The notes beneath the pieces were generated by a model, which had not been told where the DNA came from, did not search any database, and was given only the letters and a program-made list of their open reading frames with translations. A DNA stretch of 64,000 nucleotides from positions 62,001 through 126,000 of the forward strand of contig JAHBVK010000003.1 of NCBI GenBank assembly GCA_019637555.1, written 5' to 3'. A program made the translations under genes and the position numbers. Below, in pieces: positions 26,090 to 34,314 of this stretch (within the stretch, counting starts at the first letter, position 1; each line of letters starts with the position of its first letter). Source of the DNA: Anaerolineae bacterium. GTDB taxonomy: Bacteria; Chloroflexota; Anaerolineae; Aggregatilineales; UBA2796.

Positions 26090-26716
26090 GTGAAGCATAT
26101 ACGCAGTGAGTATCTTCGGGGTCTAAGCTTATTACTGTTTGGAATGATAGGCGTAAGTTGTTTATGTTTCATACTGCTAGGAGTGACAATTAGGACTTCG
26201 CCACAAAGTCCATTATCAGAATTGCAATCTGCTCGAATTGTTTGGAACAGCCAGCATTTATCTAGTTATCGAATGACTGTGGGCTTCGGTTCGTTCGGGT
26301 TCATCGGTAATTTTTATGTTACGGTAAAGGATGACCGCGTTGTGCAAGTTGAGAGTGCGAATAATTTTCAAGTCGATGAACCTGCCTCACTAACCACAAT
26401 GCCTAACTGGTATTCTAACTTCGCCAAATTTCTTCCCAATACACTTGAACGCTATACAATGGACCAGTTGTTTGACTTTGCCGCGCAGAAAATTCAAAAT
26501 GAGCCGATTCCGCCGGTCATCGCATGGTGCGGGGCAGTCGATGGCAACCCTACCAGATTACGATACGAAGTAGCATTTGATCAGGAAAAAGGCTATATCA
26601 CAGCGCTGGCATATACTAGCTGTGTAAAATACGATTGGGGAATTGGGTTACTGTGTCCAGTAATTTCGGATTGCAGAGCTGGCTTCAACATACATGATCT
26701 TCAGCCCCTGCCGTAA
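26090..26716 (+). CDS. Hypothetical DUF6174-like membrane-anchored protein
   Basis: 208 residues from GTG 26090. One N-terminal TM helix (about 10-32), then an exported domain: ARIVWNSQHLSSYRMTVGFG, VTVKDDRVVQVES and ITALAYTSCVKYDWGIGLLCPVISDC. The W-x-Y...V-x-V-x-D/N-x-V pattern with late Cys residues resembles small DUF6174-type exported domains; that match is by eye only. AT-rich relative to neighbours. It lies inside the duplicated segment between the real antiporter gene and the dnaC-like fragment, so it may have arrived with that rearrangement. Confidence 0.5.
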   Translation: MKHIRSEYLRGLSLLLFGMIGVSCLCFILLGVTIRTSPQSPLSELQSARIVWNSQHLSSYRMTVGFGSFGFIGNFYVTVKDDRVVQVESANNFQVDEPASLTTMPNWYSNFAKFLPNTLERYTMDQLFDFAAQKIQNEPIPPVIAWCGAVDGNPTRLRYEVAFDQEKGYITALAYTSCVKYDWGIGLLCPVISDCRAGFNIHDLQPLP

Positions 26717-26726
26717 AGACCCTCAT

Positions 26727-26864
26727 CGTTTCGGCGGTGCAGCGCGACGAGTCTTGCTCGCTTTGCCGCGATACTCCGGCACGGTGATCGCTTCGACGGT
26801 GCTGCGATCCTGATTGACGATGCGACTTCGCAAGTGCAAATCCATATCTTGCAGCGGCTGCGCG
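26727..26864 (-). pseudogene. Truncated copy of the 3' end of the dnaC-like gene
   Basis: About 137 bases match 27994-28131 (the end of the dual-AAA+ loader gene) with only a handful of substitutions. The segment breaks off at TGCGCG (26859-26864), where it joins a copy of the antiporter 5' end. There is no start, and the reading frame is only a remnant. Confidence 0.88.
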
Positions 26865-27024
26865 TTCCACTAACCCCGATACCAATGCTGACACCAGCAA
26901 GCACAATAGCGATCAGACCATGCTAGTGTGAGTTCAGACATATAGATATACCTTGAATGCAAAGGGCGTCTAGAGAATACTAGATTAACGACGAACTAAG
27001 CCGTGTCTGTCAAAATATGGGATA
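26859..27024 (-). pseudogene. Truncated copy of the 5' end and leader of the antiporter gene
   Basis: Starting at TGCGCG, this stretch follows 25750-25912 (first codons and leader of the antiporter gene): shared CGTTCCACTAACCCCGATACC, ACACCAGCA, GTGAGTTCAGACAT, ATACCTTG and AGAGAATA. It has more changes and small indels than the dnaC half. It does not encode a functional protein. Confidence 0.85.
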
Positions 27025-27037
27025 AGAGTTGTAGTTG

Positions 27038-27985
27038 CTAATTATGTGCTAACGGGATGGTCGTTTTTGTGGACATTGGCGTTGCCGTGTCAGTGACGCC
27101 TGCCCATGGTGTCCAAGTTACTTCAAGCTGCACCCACCGTTCAACTGGTGTAAACAGACAATCTCCTGTCATCAGTTGATCTGCAACTACCGCTAAATCT
27201 GTTGAACCAATCAACATATCTTGCGATAGTTCTGATGTTGCATCTACGAAATTCAGATTATCCAATCGCTGCTGCAATTCCGTGAAGTCTGGTGCTGTGA
27301 ACAGGATAACCGATGACATCCTGCTCATATGGGTGCAAATTCGAAATATTGTACCGCGCTCATCCTGTGGAAGTACGCGACCTTCATAAATCGCGGCGAG
27401 AGTGCTCGTATGCCAGAAAAAGGTAAGAAAATAACCATATGACGCTCCCCCTCCCACGTTGAAATGAATTCGATCAGGCACACCGAAAGTGGAAATCAGT
27501 TTTGCAGGATCAATCAGTTGCCAGAGTGTGTGGGGAAATTGATGAGTAGTCGGATGCCTAAAGTCTATTATGAGCAAGGTGATAATGTCGTCATAAACAT
27601 CAACATTTGCTCTGATGTGAGGAGTTTCTAGATTACCTGCACTTGGGTCACTAATTCCCACTGCGTAGACTAATTCTCCAGTTGCTCTAGTAAAGGCATA
27701 GTTGACGCTATAGCCTAAGGAGAGAAGCTTTGGAGTAATTTCTGACCATCTTGTTTGACCAACAATTACATGCTCAAAACCTGCAATTTGATGTATAGGT
27801 ATGCTGGCAACTGGTATCAACGTCGGCGTTGAAGTTACTTGCGCCGCAGATATAGAGGAATCTGAGTGCAATACAGTCGCCAGAATCAATCCTGAGAGGA
27901 GCAGCAGAGTTAGATACAGATACCATCGTCGCAACCGTAAAGAGATTGGACGGGAACGAATTTCAGCATCCATCAAGCTTATCAT
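27038..27985 (-). CDS. Hypothetical exported/membrane-anchored protein
   Basis: 315 residues; ATG at 27985 (or 27973), directly behind the dnaC-like stop. A TM segment at about residues 22-42 (YLYLTLLLLSGLILATVL) anchors an extracytoplasmic domain. The visible phrases (VIVGQTRWSEITPKL, AVGISDP, LTLLIIDFRHP, LISTFGVPDRIHF) suggest a mixed alpha/beta fold; I do not recognise the family. AT-rich like the gene at 26090, and also inside the duplicated block. Possibly co-transcribed as the tail of the dnaB operon. Confidence 0.55.
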   Translation of the reverse strand: MISLMDAEIRSRPISLRLRRWYLYLTLLLLSGLILATVLHSDSSISAAQVTSTPTLIPVASIPIHQIAGFEHVIVGQTRWSEITPKLLSLGYSVNYAFTRATGELVYAVGISDPSAGNLETPHIRANVDVYDDIITLLIIDFRHPTTHQFPHTLWQLIDPAKLISTFGVPDRIHFNVGGGASYGYFLTFFWHTSTLAAIYEGRVLPQDERGTIFRICTHMSRMSSVILFTAPDFTELQQRLDNLNFVDATSELSQDMLIGSTDLAVVADQLMTGDCLFTPVERWVQLEVTWTPWAGVTDTATPMSTKTTIPLAHN

Positions 27986-27986
27986 T

Positions 27987-29402
27987 TCAGTTGCGTTTCG
28001 GCGGGGCGGCGCGACGAGTCTTGCTCGCTTTGCCGCGATACTCCGGCACGGTAATCGCTTCGACGGTGCTGCGATCCTGATTGACGATGCGACTTCGCAA
28101 GCGCAAATCCATATCCTGTAGCGGCTGCGCGGTGGTGATCACGGTGGGCAGATCATAATCGTAGCGGAACAGCAAAATCTCGTACAGCTTATCGCGCGCC
28201 CACGCCGAGATACTACGGGATTCGATCAGCAGATCATCGAGGATCAATATCTCCGCTTTCTTGATCTCCTCCATGCGCTTGTCGTAGCGCACCACCGATC
28301 CGGGCGCGAAGGTGGCACGCAGATGGTTGAGCAAGTCGGAGGCGGTGACGAACAGCGTTTGCCGTCCGCGCTGATTGCACTCGTAAGCGATAGCGGCGGC
28401 GAGATGTGTTTTGCCAGCACCCGGCTGTCCAGTGATCACCAGCCAACCGCGCGGCATATCCACGAAGCTGCGGCATAGTTGCAGCGTGCGTTGCAGCCGT
28501 TTGAGATCGTCCTCTTTCAAGTCCTCGTCCGTACGCGGATCAAACGCCTCGAAGGTCTTGCCCTCATGCCGATCAAGGCGCGTCAAATCCATCTCGCCCC
28601 ACGTCTGCATCGGCGCACGGCGATCCGGCACGTTTAGCTCGGAAATCTGCGTCAGCGATTGATCCAGCAGGCGGCTGCGGATGCGGGCGTCGAACACTTC
28701 AGGATCGGCGTTGGTGGTGATCACAGTCGGCAGCCGCTTGACGTGCCTATAGCCGAAGATCTGATACAGCTTTTCCAGCGCCCACGCCGTCGGACTTTCC
28801 GCGCCCAAGTCATCGAGGATCAGCATCGGCGCTTCGCGCACCTGATCGAACATGTCGTCGTAGGCGATCTCGGAGCTAGGACCATATGTCGAGCGCAAGT
28901 GATCCAGCAGATCGGGCACGGTGACGAACAGCACTGGTTCGCCGTTGTCGATGCGGTAATTGGCGATGGAAGCGGCGAGGTGCGTCTTGCCCGTGCCGTA
29001 ACTGCCTTTCAACAGCAGCCACGGCGTGATCTCGAATTCTTCGTTGGCGTAACGGAAAGCTAATTCTGCCGCCGCGTTGATCTGAGCCTTGTGTACTTCA
29101 TCCAACGAACCGCGCCGCAGTTCATCCATATCGGGGAAAATCTGCGCGTAGTATCGCTCATCCTGTGCCAGCCGCGTGTGATCGATCTGGAAGCGATCAA
29201 AAGTGAACTGCGCGTATGCCTCCATATTACCGATGGAACGCAAGCGAGCGATGTGCCGCGATTTGCGATTCTCCGCCTGACAGATGCAGGGGAACGCCTT
29301 GCCGAAATCGGGATGATCGATAGGTACATCGCGGGTGACGTAACCAAGTCCGCCGCAGTGTGGGCAAACTGGAGTCTGCGTCTGCGTAAGATCGACTTGC
29401 AT
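27987..29402 (-). CDS. DnaC/DnaI-like helicase loader with two tandem AAA+ modules
   Basis: 471 residues, about twice a normal DnaC/DnaI. N-terminal zinc cluster CPHCGGLGYV ... FPCICQ (12-39). AAA+ module 1 (about 120-265): Walker A GSYGTGKTHLAA, Walker B MLILDDLGAES, sensor TVITTNADP, Arg finger RIRSRLLD. Module 2 (about 320-455): Walker A GQPGAGKTHLAA, Walker B ILILDDLLIES, sensor TVITTAQP and RLRSRIVN. Both look competent for ATP binding. It is last in an operon with BFN nuclease, dnaB and a DnaD-like protein, so it probably loads that DnaB. A tail of basic residues ends the protein. The fused duplication is unusual; single-module loaders are the norm. Confidence 0.85.
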   Translation of the reverse strand: MQVDLTQTQTPVCPHCGGLGYVTRDVPIDHPDFGKAFPCICQAENRKSRHIARLRSIGNMEAYAQFTFDRFQIDHTRLAQDERYYAQIFPDMDELRRGSLDEVHKAQINAAAELAFRYANEEFEITPWLLLKGSYGTGKTHLAASIANYRIDNGEPVLFVTVPDLLDHLRSTYGPSSEIAYDDMFDQVREAPMLILDDLGAESPTAWALEKLYQIFGYRHVKRLPTVITTNADPEVFDARIRSRLLDQSLTQISELNVPDRRAPMQTWGEMDLTRLDRHEGKTFEAFDPRTDEDLKEDDLKRLQRTLQLCRSFVDMPRGWLVITGQPGAGKTHLAAAIAYECNQRGRQTLFVTASDLLNHLRATFAPGSVVRYDKRMEEIKKAEILILDDLLIESRSISAWARDKLYEILLFRYDYDLPTVITTAQPLQDMDLRLRSRIVNQDRSTVEAITVPEYRGKASKTRRAAPPKRN

Positions 29403-29406
29403 GACT

Positions 29407-29823
29407 CTACTTTTCCTGTTGTTTCTGCGCGTACTCAGCGTCGGTTTGTAAGCCGTTGGTTAGATAGGTGATCGCCACCCAGATCGCCCGCGAATTGCGG
29501 TAGAAAATGACCACGAACAAGATGTTGAAGATCACCCAGAACGCCAGTTGTCCGTATAGCGGTGGATTCAGCAGTAACTGTGTGATCAGGAAGCCCGCCG
29601 CCGTGATCAGTTCTGCCGCGATCAGGTTGATGTACATACCGCCAACGCTCTCTCCATGCTGACGTTCAAAGCGCACACCGCAGTGGGAGCACGTCTCGTT
29701 CATGGTGAATAAGCCGCTGAAGATCGCGCCTTTTTCGCAGTTGGGACAGCGCAGCAGCAAACCGACCAGCAATTTGTGCAGCGTGTAGGAAAGGGAATTC
29801 TTCGAGCGCGATTGTGCAGGCAT
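29407..29823 (-). CDS. DUF983 family membrane protein
   Basis: 138 residues. Zinc-ribbon motif RCPNCEKGAIFSG and CSHCGVRFERQHGESVGGMY, followed by two TM helices (about residues 62-84 and 90-112), the standard DUF983 architecture. Function unknown. ATG at 29823, inside the replication operon, four bases before the dnaC-like start and 21 after the GT-C gene. No motif links it to DNA replication, so it may be a passenger. Confidence 0.85.
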   Translation of the reverse strand: MPAQSRSKNSLSYTLHKLLVGLLLRCPNCEKGAIFSGLFTMNETCSHCGVRFERQHGESVGGMYINLIAAELITAAGFLITQLLLNPPLYGQLAFWVIFNILFVVIFYRNSRAIWVAITYLTNGLQTDAEYAQKQQEK

Positions 29824-29844
29824 CGTGTTTAATCCAAATCATTA

Positions 29845-31068
29845 TTAACGAGGCAGCCCAAAGGTGAGCAATGCCACTGCTACCGCAAAAACATTGAGGG
29901 CGAGAGACCACCAGATCATACCTTTGATGAAGCTGCGAGGAAAAGACTGGACGCCTGATGCCGCTAATAACATCAAGATGGGCAGGTAATCCATGCTGAA
30001 ACGGTGGTTATTCACTTGAGCAAAGCCATTGTTGTGATAAAACAATTGGCTCACCACCATGACCGCGATGACCAGCCATGAGACCACCAGCAGCCGTCGT
30101 GATCCGCGTGCGTAGAAGGCTGCTAGCAAGAATGGACTAGCGACGAGCAAAGATGATCCTGCTAGATCGACGCCTTGAATCTCCAGATTGTCCGCGCCGC
30201 CAAAATCGACGTGAAAACCTTGAAAGAAGAAGTAAGTCGCGTTGTAGAAAAAATACTGTGGTGCGTACAGCCCGAATTTGCGCGGCGGCACACCGATATT
30301 GTCTTTGGGCGCGAGGTAGTTGTAACCAGTATCCAGCGCATTGCCGAAGCGCACATAATTGAAGCCGAGATACAACCCGCCAGCGACGATCAGTGGCAGC
30401 GCGAACCCGATCAACTGTGTGCCAAAGCGACGCCACTTTGCCGCGCGATCTTCTGTCGCAGATAACTGCTCCCACAGAATCACCGGAAAGATAGGGATCA
30501 GCAGGACGGTCAACTGGCGACACAGGAAAGCACACGCCAGCACGATCCCTACGTAGATGTGTTTGCGCGGTGCGGTGCTGAAACTCGCCCACAGCGCGAT
30601 GACTACGAACATCATGCCGATCAGTTGGGCGCTCTGCCAGACCGCAAACCCATAGATCAGCGTGGGATAGACCGCCGTGCCGAACAGGAAAGCAATCAAC
30701 AGCCAATAGTTGGGAAAACTAATCTCGGATTGTGCTTTGAGCAATCGCCAGAAGTACCACGCCGTTAGCGCGAGAACGGGCAGCAGCAGCAGCGAGATCG
30801 GCGCGTTAGAACCAAAAAGGGCGATGAATGGCAGCATCAACAGCGCGGGCAGCGGTGGGAAAGGATTGTACGCCCTGCCATTGAATAGCGCGGCATCTTG
30901 GGCGCGGTTTGGCGGCGTATCGGGAATATCTACCGCGCCGCGCAAGAAAGAGATCGCTTGCTGTCCCGATAAGTTCTGCCCCATAGACGAGGCACTCAAG
31001 CCCGCGACGGCGATCACGACCATGATCAGACAGATGGCGATCAGAATTGTCTGCTCTAGCCTACGCAT
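29845..31068 (-). CDS. Multi-pass membrane protein, GT-C/GT39-like glycosyltransferase candidate
   Basis: 407 residues with about ten TM helices. Asp near the first TM loop (RGAVDIPDTPP) and a long hydrophobic core with YNPFPPLPALLMLP are in the style of dolichyl-phosphate mannose-type (GT39/GT-C) enzymes that use lipid-linked sugars. No zinc or Walker motif. It sits in the replication operon between the DnaD-like gene and DUF983 with 20-30 base gaps, so it is probably co-transcribed. A substrate cannot be named. Confidence 0.6.
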   Translation of the reverse strand: MRRLEQTILIAICLIMVVIAVAGLSASSMGQNLSGQQAISFLRGAVDIPDTPPNRAQDAALFNGRAYNPFPPLPALLMLPFIALFGSNAPISLLLLPVLALTAWYFWRLLKAQSEISFPNYWLLIAFLFGTAVYPTLIYGFAVWQSAQLIGMMFVVIALWASFSTAPRKHIYVGIVLACAFLCRQLTVLLIPIFPVILWEQLSATEDRAAKWRRFGTQLIGFALPLIVAGGLYLGFNYVRFGNALDTGYNYLAPKDNIGVPPRKFGLYAPQYFFYNATYFFFQGFHVDFGGADNLEIQGVDLAGSSLLVASPFLLAAFYARGSRRLLVVSWLVIAVMVVSQLFYHNNGFAQVNNHRFSMDYLPILMLLAASGVQSFPRSFIKGMIWWSLALNVFAVAVALLTFGLPR

Positions 31069-31097
31069 GGTGAGATCAGCGCCTTTCGTGAAGCCAA

Positions 31098-31847
31098 TCA
31101 GTCGTCTTGATCCTCGTGCTTGCGGCGGAAATAGTCGTCGCGCAGATAGGGATTCACGTCGTCCGTCGATTGTCTGCTGCTATTGCTGCTACGTCCACCG
31201 CGCCCATCGGTCATCCAGCTCTTGAGGATCGCTTCTACATAGCGCCAACTACGCTTGTTATTCTGCACGGCGACCTGAAACGCCTCCACGATCCACTCGG
31301 CGGGATAGTCGTGCTCGGCGTCGCGCAGCACTTCGCTGAGCAGCGGAGTCAATGGTCCGATGTTCTGTTCGTACAACACGAAAATGTTGGGACGCTCAAT
31401 GATCAAACCGACAGGCTGATCGGCAGTACCGGGCTGCCACTCACCGCGCTCCAACGCTTGCACCGCTTTGCGACCACGCGCAGTGTTCATGAAATAGAGG
31501 TCTTCCGCCGGATCGGTGGGCAGGTGGATGTGCAGCAGTGTGCCGCGTGCTGTCGCCCGTTCCAGTGCGTCGATCAGAGCTTTGGGGCGTTTGGTGACAC
31601 TCTCTGATAGGGCACTAAGCAGCGTTTCATCCTGCTGCAAGTCGATCAGCCGCAAGTAGCGATACTCGCCTTCGCGTTGATGCAGCGCCCAGAAGCAGTA
31701 AACGGTGACTTTCAGTTCGTTCAAATCATCGATCAGCGGCAGCAGATCGCTGAAGAACTGCGCCGGAATGCCGATCATGCCTCCGGATTTCTGTGGGAAG
31801 CCGCCGAAGCCGCGCATCTGCCGAGAAGGGCGTGAGGACGAGGACAT
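31098..31847 (-). CDS. DnaD-domain replication protein
   Basis: 249 residues. A winged-helix-like N-terminal half (IPAQFFSDLLPLIDDLNELKVTVYCFWALHQREGEYRYLRL) and a C-terminal DnaD/DnaB2-like domain (NIFVLYEQNIGPLTPLLSEVLRD ... WIVEAFQVAVQNNKRSWRYVEAILKSW), about residues 150-213. The tail is Ser/Arg/Asp-rich. In Firmicutes such proteins remodel origin DNA and bring in the helicase-loader complex. It begins five bases after the dnaB stop and thus belongs to the same operon, beside the dual-AAA+ loader. Good family match; exact role inferred. Confidence 0.85.
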   Translation of the reverse strand: MSSSSRPSRQMRGFGGFPQKSGGMIGIPAQFFSDLLPLIDDLNELKVTVYCFWALHQREGEYRYLRLIDLQQDETLLSALSESVTKRPKALIDALERATARGTLLHIHLPTDPAEDLYFMNTARGRKAVQALERGEWQPGTADQPVGLIIERPNIFVLYEQNIGPLTPLLSEVLRDAEHDYPAEWIVEAFQVAVQNNKRSWRYVEAILKSWMTDGRGGRSSNSSRQSTDDVNPYLRDDYFRRKHEDQDD

Positions 31848-31852
31848 GATGG

Positions 31853-33694
31853 TTAGTAATCCGCGAGGTTGATGTTGCTCTTGTTCATGTTGCGGAACTG
31901 CGTCAGTTCTTTCTGGAAAAAGAGATTGATGACGCCTGTTGGTCCATTACGATGCTTGCTGACCAGAATCTCGGCTTGGTTCGGTGTTTCTGTTGCTTGG
32001 TTATAAAGCTCGTCGCGGTAGATGAACATCACGATGTCCGCATCTTGCTCGATGCTGTTGTGGACAACGAACTGATGCGCGAGGAAATTGCTGTACTCAG
32101 GCACAGTTAAGTCGTAGACATCCGTTGTGCCAGCAGGATCAATTGACCGAACTGCACGCCACGTTGTTCCCCATGACTCCGCAATGACTACTTCGTCGTT
32201 CGCACATAAATGATCTAGCCGCTGCCAGCCGCTGCGCGTCAGGAACTTATGATTAGCCGTCGCCTTAATGAAATGTCCGCCAGTAGTCTGCAAGGCAAAT
32301 ACAGGCTTGTTCCCTGTGCAGAAGGCATTAGTTACCAGACTTGTTCCTAGTTTGTAGGTATCGGGATCGGCGCTACCGACACGAAATCCCGATTTGCCCG
32401 CTAGGTCGCGTATTGTTACTGAGCGTCGTTCGTCGGGCAAGTAGATCATCGTATCTCCCGCCAAGCAGCCGGACTCGCGCAAATCCGAGAGCTGCGGACG
32501 CTTATCGCTGCGCTGCTCCACCGCACGGGAAAGCTGCGCTGCGGTCAGGATGGGGACGTTCAGTTCGCGGGCGATCTCTTTCAAGCCACGCGAAATGAAG
32601 CTGATCTCCTGCACGCGATTCTCGTTCTGCGCACCCGATCCCATCAACTGCAGGTAATCCACGATGATCAGATCGAGTCCATATTCTTGCTGCAACCGAC
32701 GGGCTTTGGTGCGTACTGCCTGTACTGTGATCGCGGGCGTATCGTCGATGAAAATACGCAGTTTATCCAAGCGTCCCGTCGCCTCGATGAAGCGCTCCCA
32801 CTGAATTTCATCCAGATCACCGAGACGCAGCTTCTGCGAGTTAATGCCTGTCTCAGCGGAAAAAAAGCGCTGTAGCAACTGTTCGCGGCTCATCTCCAGC
32901 GAAAAGATCGCCACCCGCACGCCCTGTTCACGCGCCCGCGCCGAATTGAGCGCGATACTGAGCATGAAGCTGGTCTTACCGACACCCGGACGCGCCGCCA
33001 CAATGATCAGATCCGAGCGCTGCATCCCGCCAAGCAAGCGATCCAGATCGGTGAAGCCAGTGGGCAAGCCCAACGGTTCATCGCGGTGCTGGTACAGATC
33101 CTCCATGCGCTCGAAGTATTCGCGCACGGCGACGCTCATTGGGATCACGTCCTGACGTAAGCGCTGCTCGGTGACGGCGAATAAGGACTTCTCCGCCTTA
33201 TCGATCACTTCTTCCAGCGCATTCTCATCATCCAATGCGGCTTTAGCGATGGTCGAGGCGGCATCGAGCAAGCGGCGGCGCACCGAGAGGCGTTCGACGA
33301 TGCGGGCGTAAGTTTCGACGTTGAGATAAGTCGGCGTGTTGTTGGAGAGATAGGTGATCATCGCGGGACCACCGATCTTTTCCAGCAGCGGTTGTTCATC
33401 CCGCTTATCGCGCATATGGCGAAGCTGTTCCACCACGGTCAGCGCGTCGATGTGATCGCCACGATCATGCAGCGCGATGATGGCATCCCAAACGTAGCGG
33501 TGAGTCAAAAAATAGAAGTCATCGGCACGCAGGAACGCCAATAACTCCGGCAGCACTTCCGGATTGATCAGAATCGAGCCGAGGACGGCTTCTTCACTTT
33601 CCTGAGAGTTGGGTGCGAGCTTCGGCGCTTGCGCTTGGGAATAGCCAGCACTAGCGCCGATCCCAGTTCCGATCCCGCTGTCGTTGTTGGTCAC
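31853..33694 (-). CDS. dnaB: Replicative DNA helicase DnaB interrupted by a mini-intein
   Basis: 613 residues in the precursor: 409 + 137 (intein) + 67; the spliced product is 476 residues, normal for DnaB. N-terminal DnaB_N (about 25-130), RecA-like core with Walker A AARPGVGKTSF (about 235), LIIVDYLQLMGSG (Walker B, about 350) and the C-terminal SIEQDADIVMFIYRDELY. The intein splits the RESG/SIEQ junction. Start GTG 33694, two bases after the BFN stop. Gene order BFN-dnaB-DnaD-GT-C-DUF983-dnaC on the minus strand forms one tight operon. DnaB unwinds duplex DNA at the fork as a hexamer. Confidence 0.97.
   Translation of the reverse strand: MTNNDSGIGTGIGASAGYSQAQAPKLAPNSQESEEAVLGSILINPEVLPELLAFLRADDFYFLTHRYVWDAIIALHDRGDHIDALTVVEQLRHMRDKRDEQPLLEKIGGPAMITYLSNNTPTYLNVETYARIVERLSVRRRLLDAASTIAKAALDDENALEEVIDKAEKSLFAVTEQRLRQDVIPMSVAVREYFERMEDLYQHRDEPLGLPTGFTDLDRLLGGMQRSDLIIVAARPGVGKTSFMLSIALNSARAREQGVRVAIFSLEMSREQLLQRFFSAETGINSQKLRLGDLDEIQWERFIEATGRLDKLRIFIDDTPAITVQAVRTKARRLQQEYGLDLIIVDYLQLMGSGAQNENRVQEISFISRGLKEIARELNVPILTAAQLSRAVEQRSDKRPQLSDLRESGCLAGDTMIYLPDERRSVTIRDLAGKSGFRVGSADPDTYKLGTSLVTNAFCTGNKPVFALQTTGGHFIKATANHKFLTRSGWQRLDHLCANDEVVIAESWGTTWRAVRSIDPAGTTDVYDLTVPEYSNFLAHQFVVHNSIEQDADIVMFIYRDELYNQATETPNQAEILVSKHRNGPTGVINLFFQKELTQFRNMNKSNINLADY
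32057..32467 (-). other. 137-residue natural mini-intein in DnaB
   Basis: Splice signals are complete: residue 410 Cys (block A, CLAGDTMIYLP), block B with T-x-x-H (HFIKATANHKFLTRSGW), block F (VYDLTVPEYSNFLAHQF) and terminal His-Asn at 545-546 (VVHN), followed by Ser as the +1 extein residue. No homing endonuclease (LAGLIDADG) segment is present between blocks B and F, so it is a true mini-intein, shorter than the engineered Ssp DnaB mini-intein and near the natural minimum. The insertion point RESG/SIEQ is the same as that of the Ssp DnaB intein. Confidence 0.95.
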
Positions 33695-33696
33695 AT

Positions 33697-34254
33697 TTAC
33701 AACCCGCGACGACGACCACGCGGCGACTCGCTATCGTCATCGTCCTCAATGTCATCCAGATCGAGGGTGTCGAGGAAGTCTTTGAATACGCTCAGTTTGT
33801 CGTCACCGACTACTGGCTCGGCAGGCTTCTCTTCGCTGATTTCCTGATCTGGCTGGCTGGCGGCGCGATCCATGACCGTATCCTCAACGAGGATGGGCAC
33901 TTTAGCGCGCACGGCGAGGGCAATAGCGTCGCTCGGACGGGAATCGATCTCGGTAGTACGTCCGCTGCCCATATCGACCACGATGCGGGCGTAGAAGATG
34001 TCGTCTTTCAGATCGCTGATCACTACACTGGTGATTTGCCCGCCCATGTCACGGATGGCGTTCTTCAGCAGATCGTGGGTTAACGGGCGGGGCGAGACGT
34101 GCTCCTGCAATTCCCAAGTAATCGCGTCAGCTTCGCAGGGACCAATCCAGATGGTTAAAAAGCGATCAGTCAGCCCGTCCTTGAGGATGACAAGGCGGTG
34201 CTGGGACATTAAGCTCACACGGATGCTATCAATGGTGACTTCGACCAAGCTCAT
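33697..34254 (-). CDS. Bifunctional nuclease (BFN, DUF151) family protein
   Basis: 185 residues from ATG 34254 (MSLVEVTIDSIRV), 20 residues inside a longer open frame. Core DUF151 phrases: RVSLMSQHRLVILKD, TIWIGPCEADAITWELQE, RPLTHDLLKNAI, SVVISDLKDDIFYARIVV and SRPSDAIALAVRAKVPILVED. The C-terminal 55 residues are acidic and Arg-rich (DDIEDDDDSESPRGRRR). DNase/RNase activity was reported for plant BFN relatives; the bacterial role is not settled. It is the first gene of the dnaB operon, which makes a link with replication possible. Confidence 0.85.
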   Translation of the reverse strand: MSLVEVTIDSIRVSLMSQHRLVILKDGLTDRFLTIWIGPCEADAITWELQEHVSPRPLTHDLLKNAIRDMGGQITSVVISDLKDDIFYARIVVDMGSGRTTEIDSRPSDAIALAVRAKVPILVEDTVMDRAASQPDQEISEEKPAEPVVGDDKLSVFKDFLDTLDLDDIEDDDDSESPRGRRRGL

Positions 34255-34314
34255 GACAACGCCCCTAACATCACACCGACACAGACGCGGCATGATTACT
34301 ATACGCAACGGCAC

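Noticed and set aside
32057..32467. Insert in DnaB considered as a frameshift or assembly artefact
   Set aside because: It is an exact in-frame segment with all intein splice motifs, and the flanking exteins rejoin to a normal DnaB.
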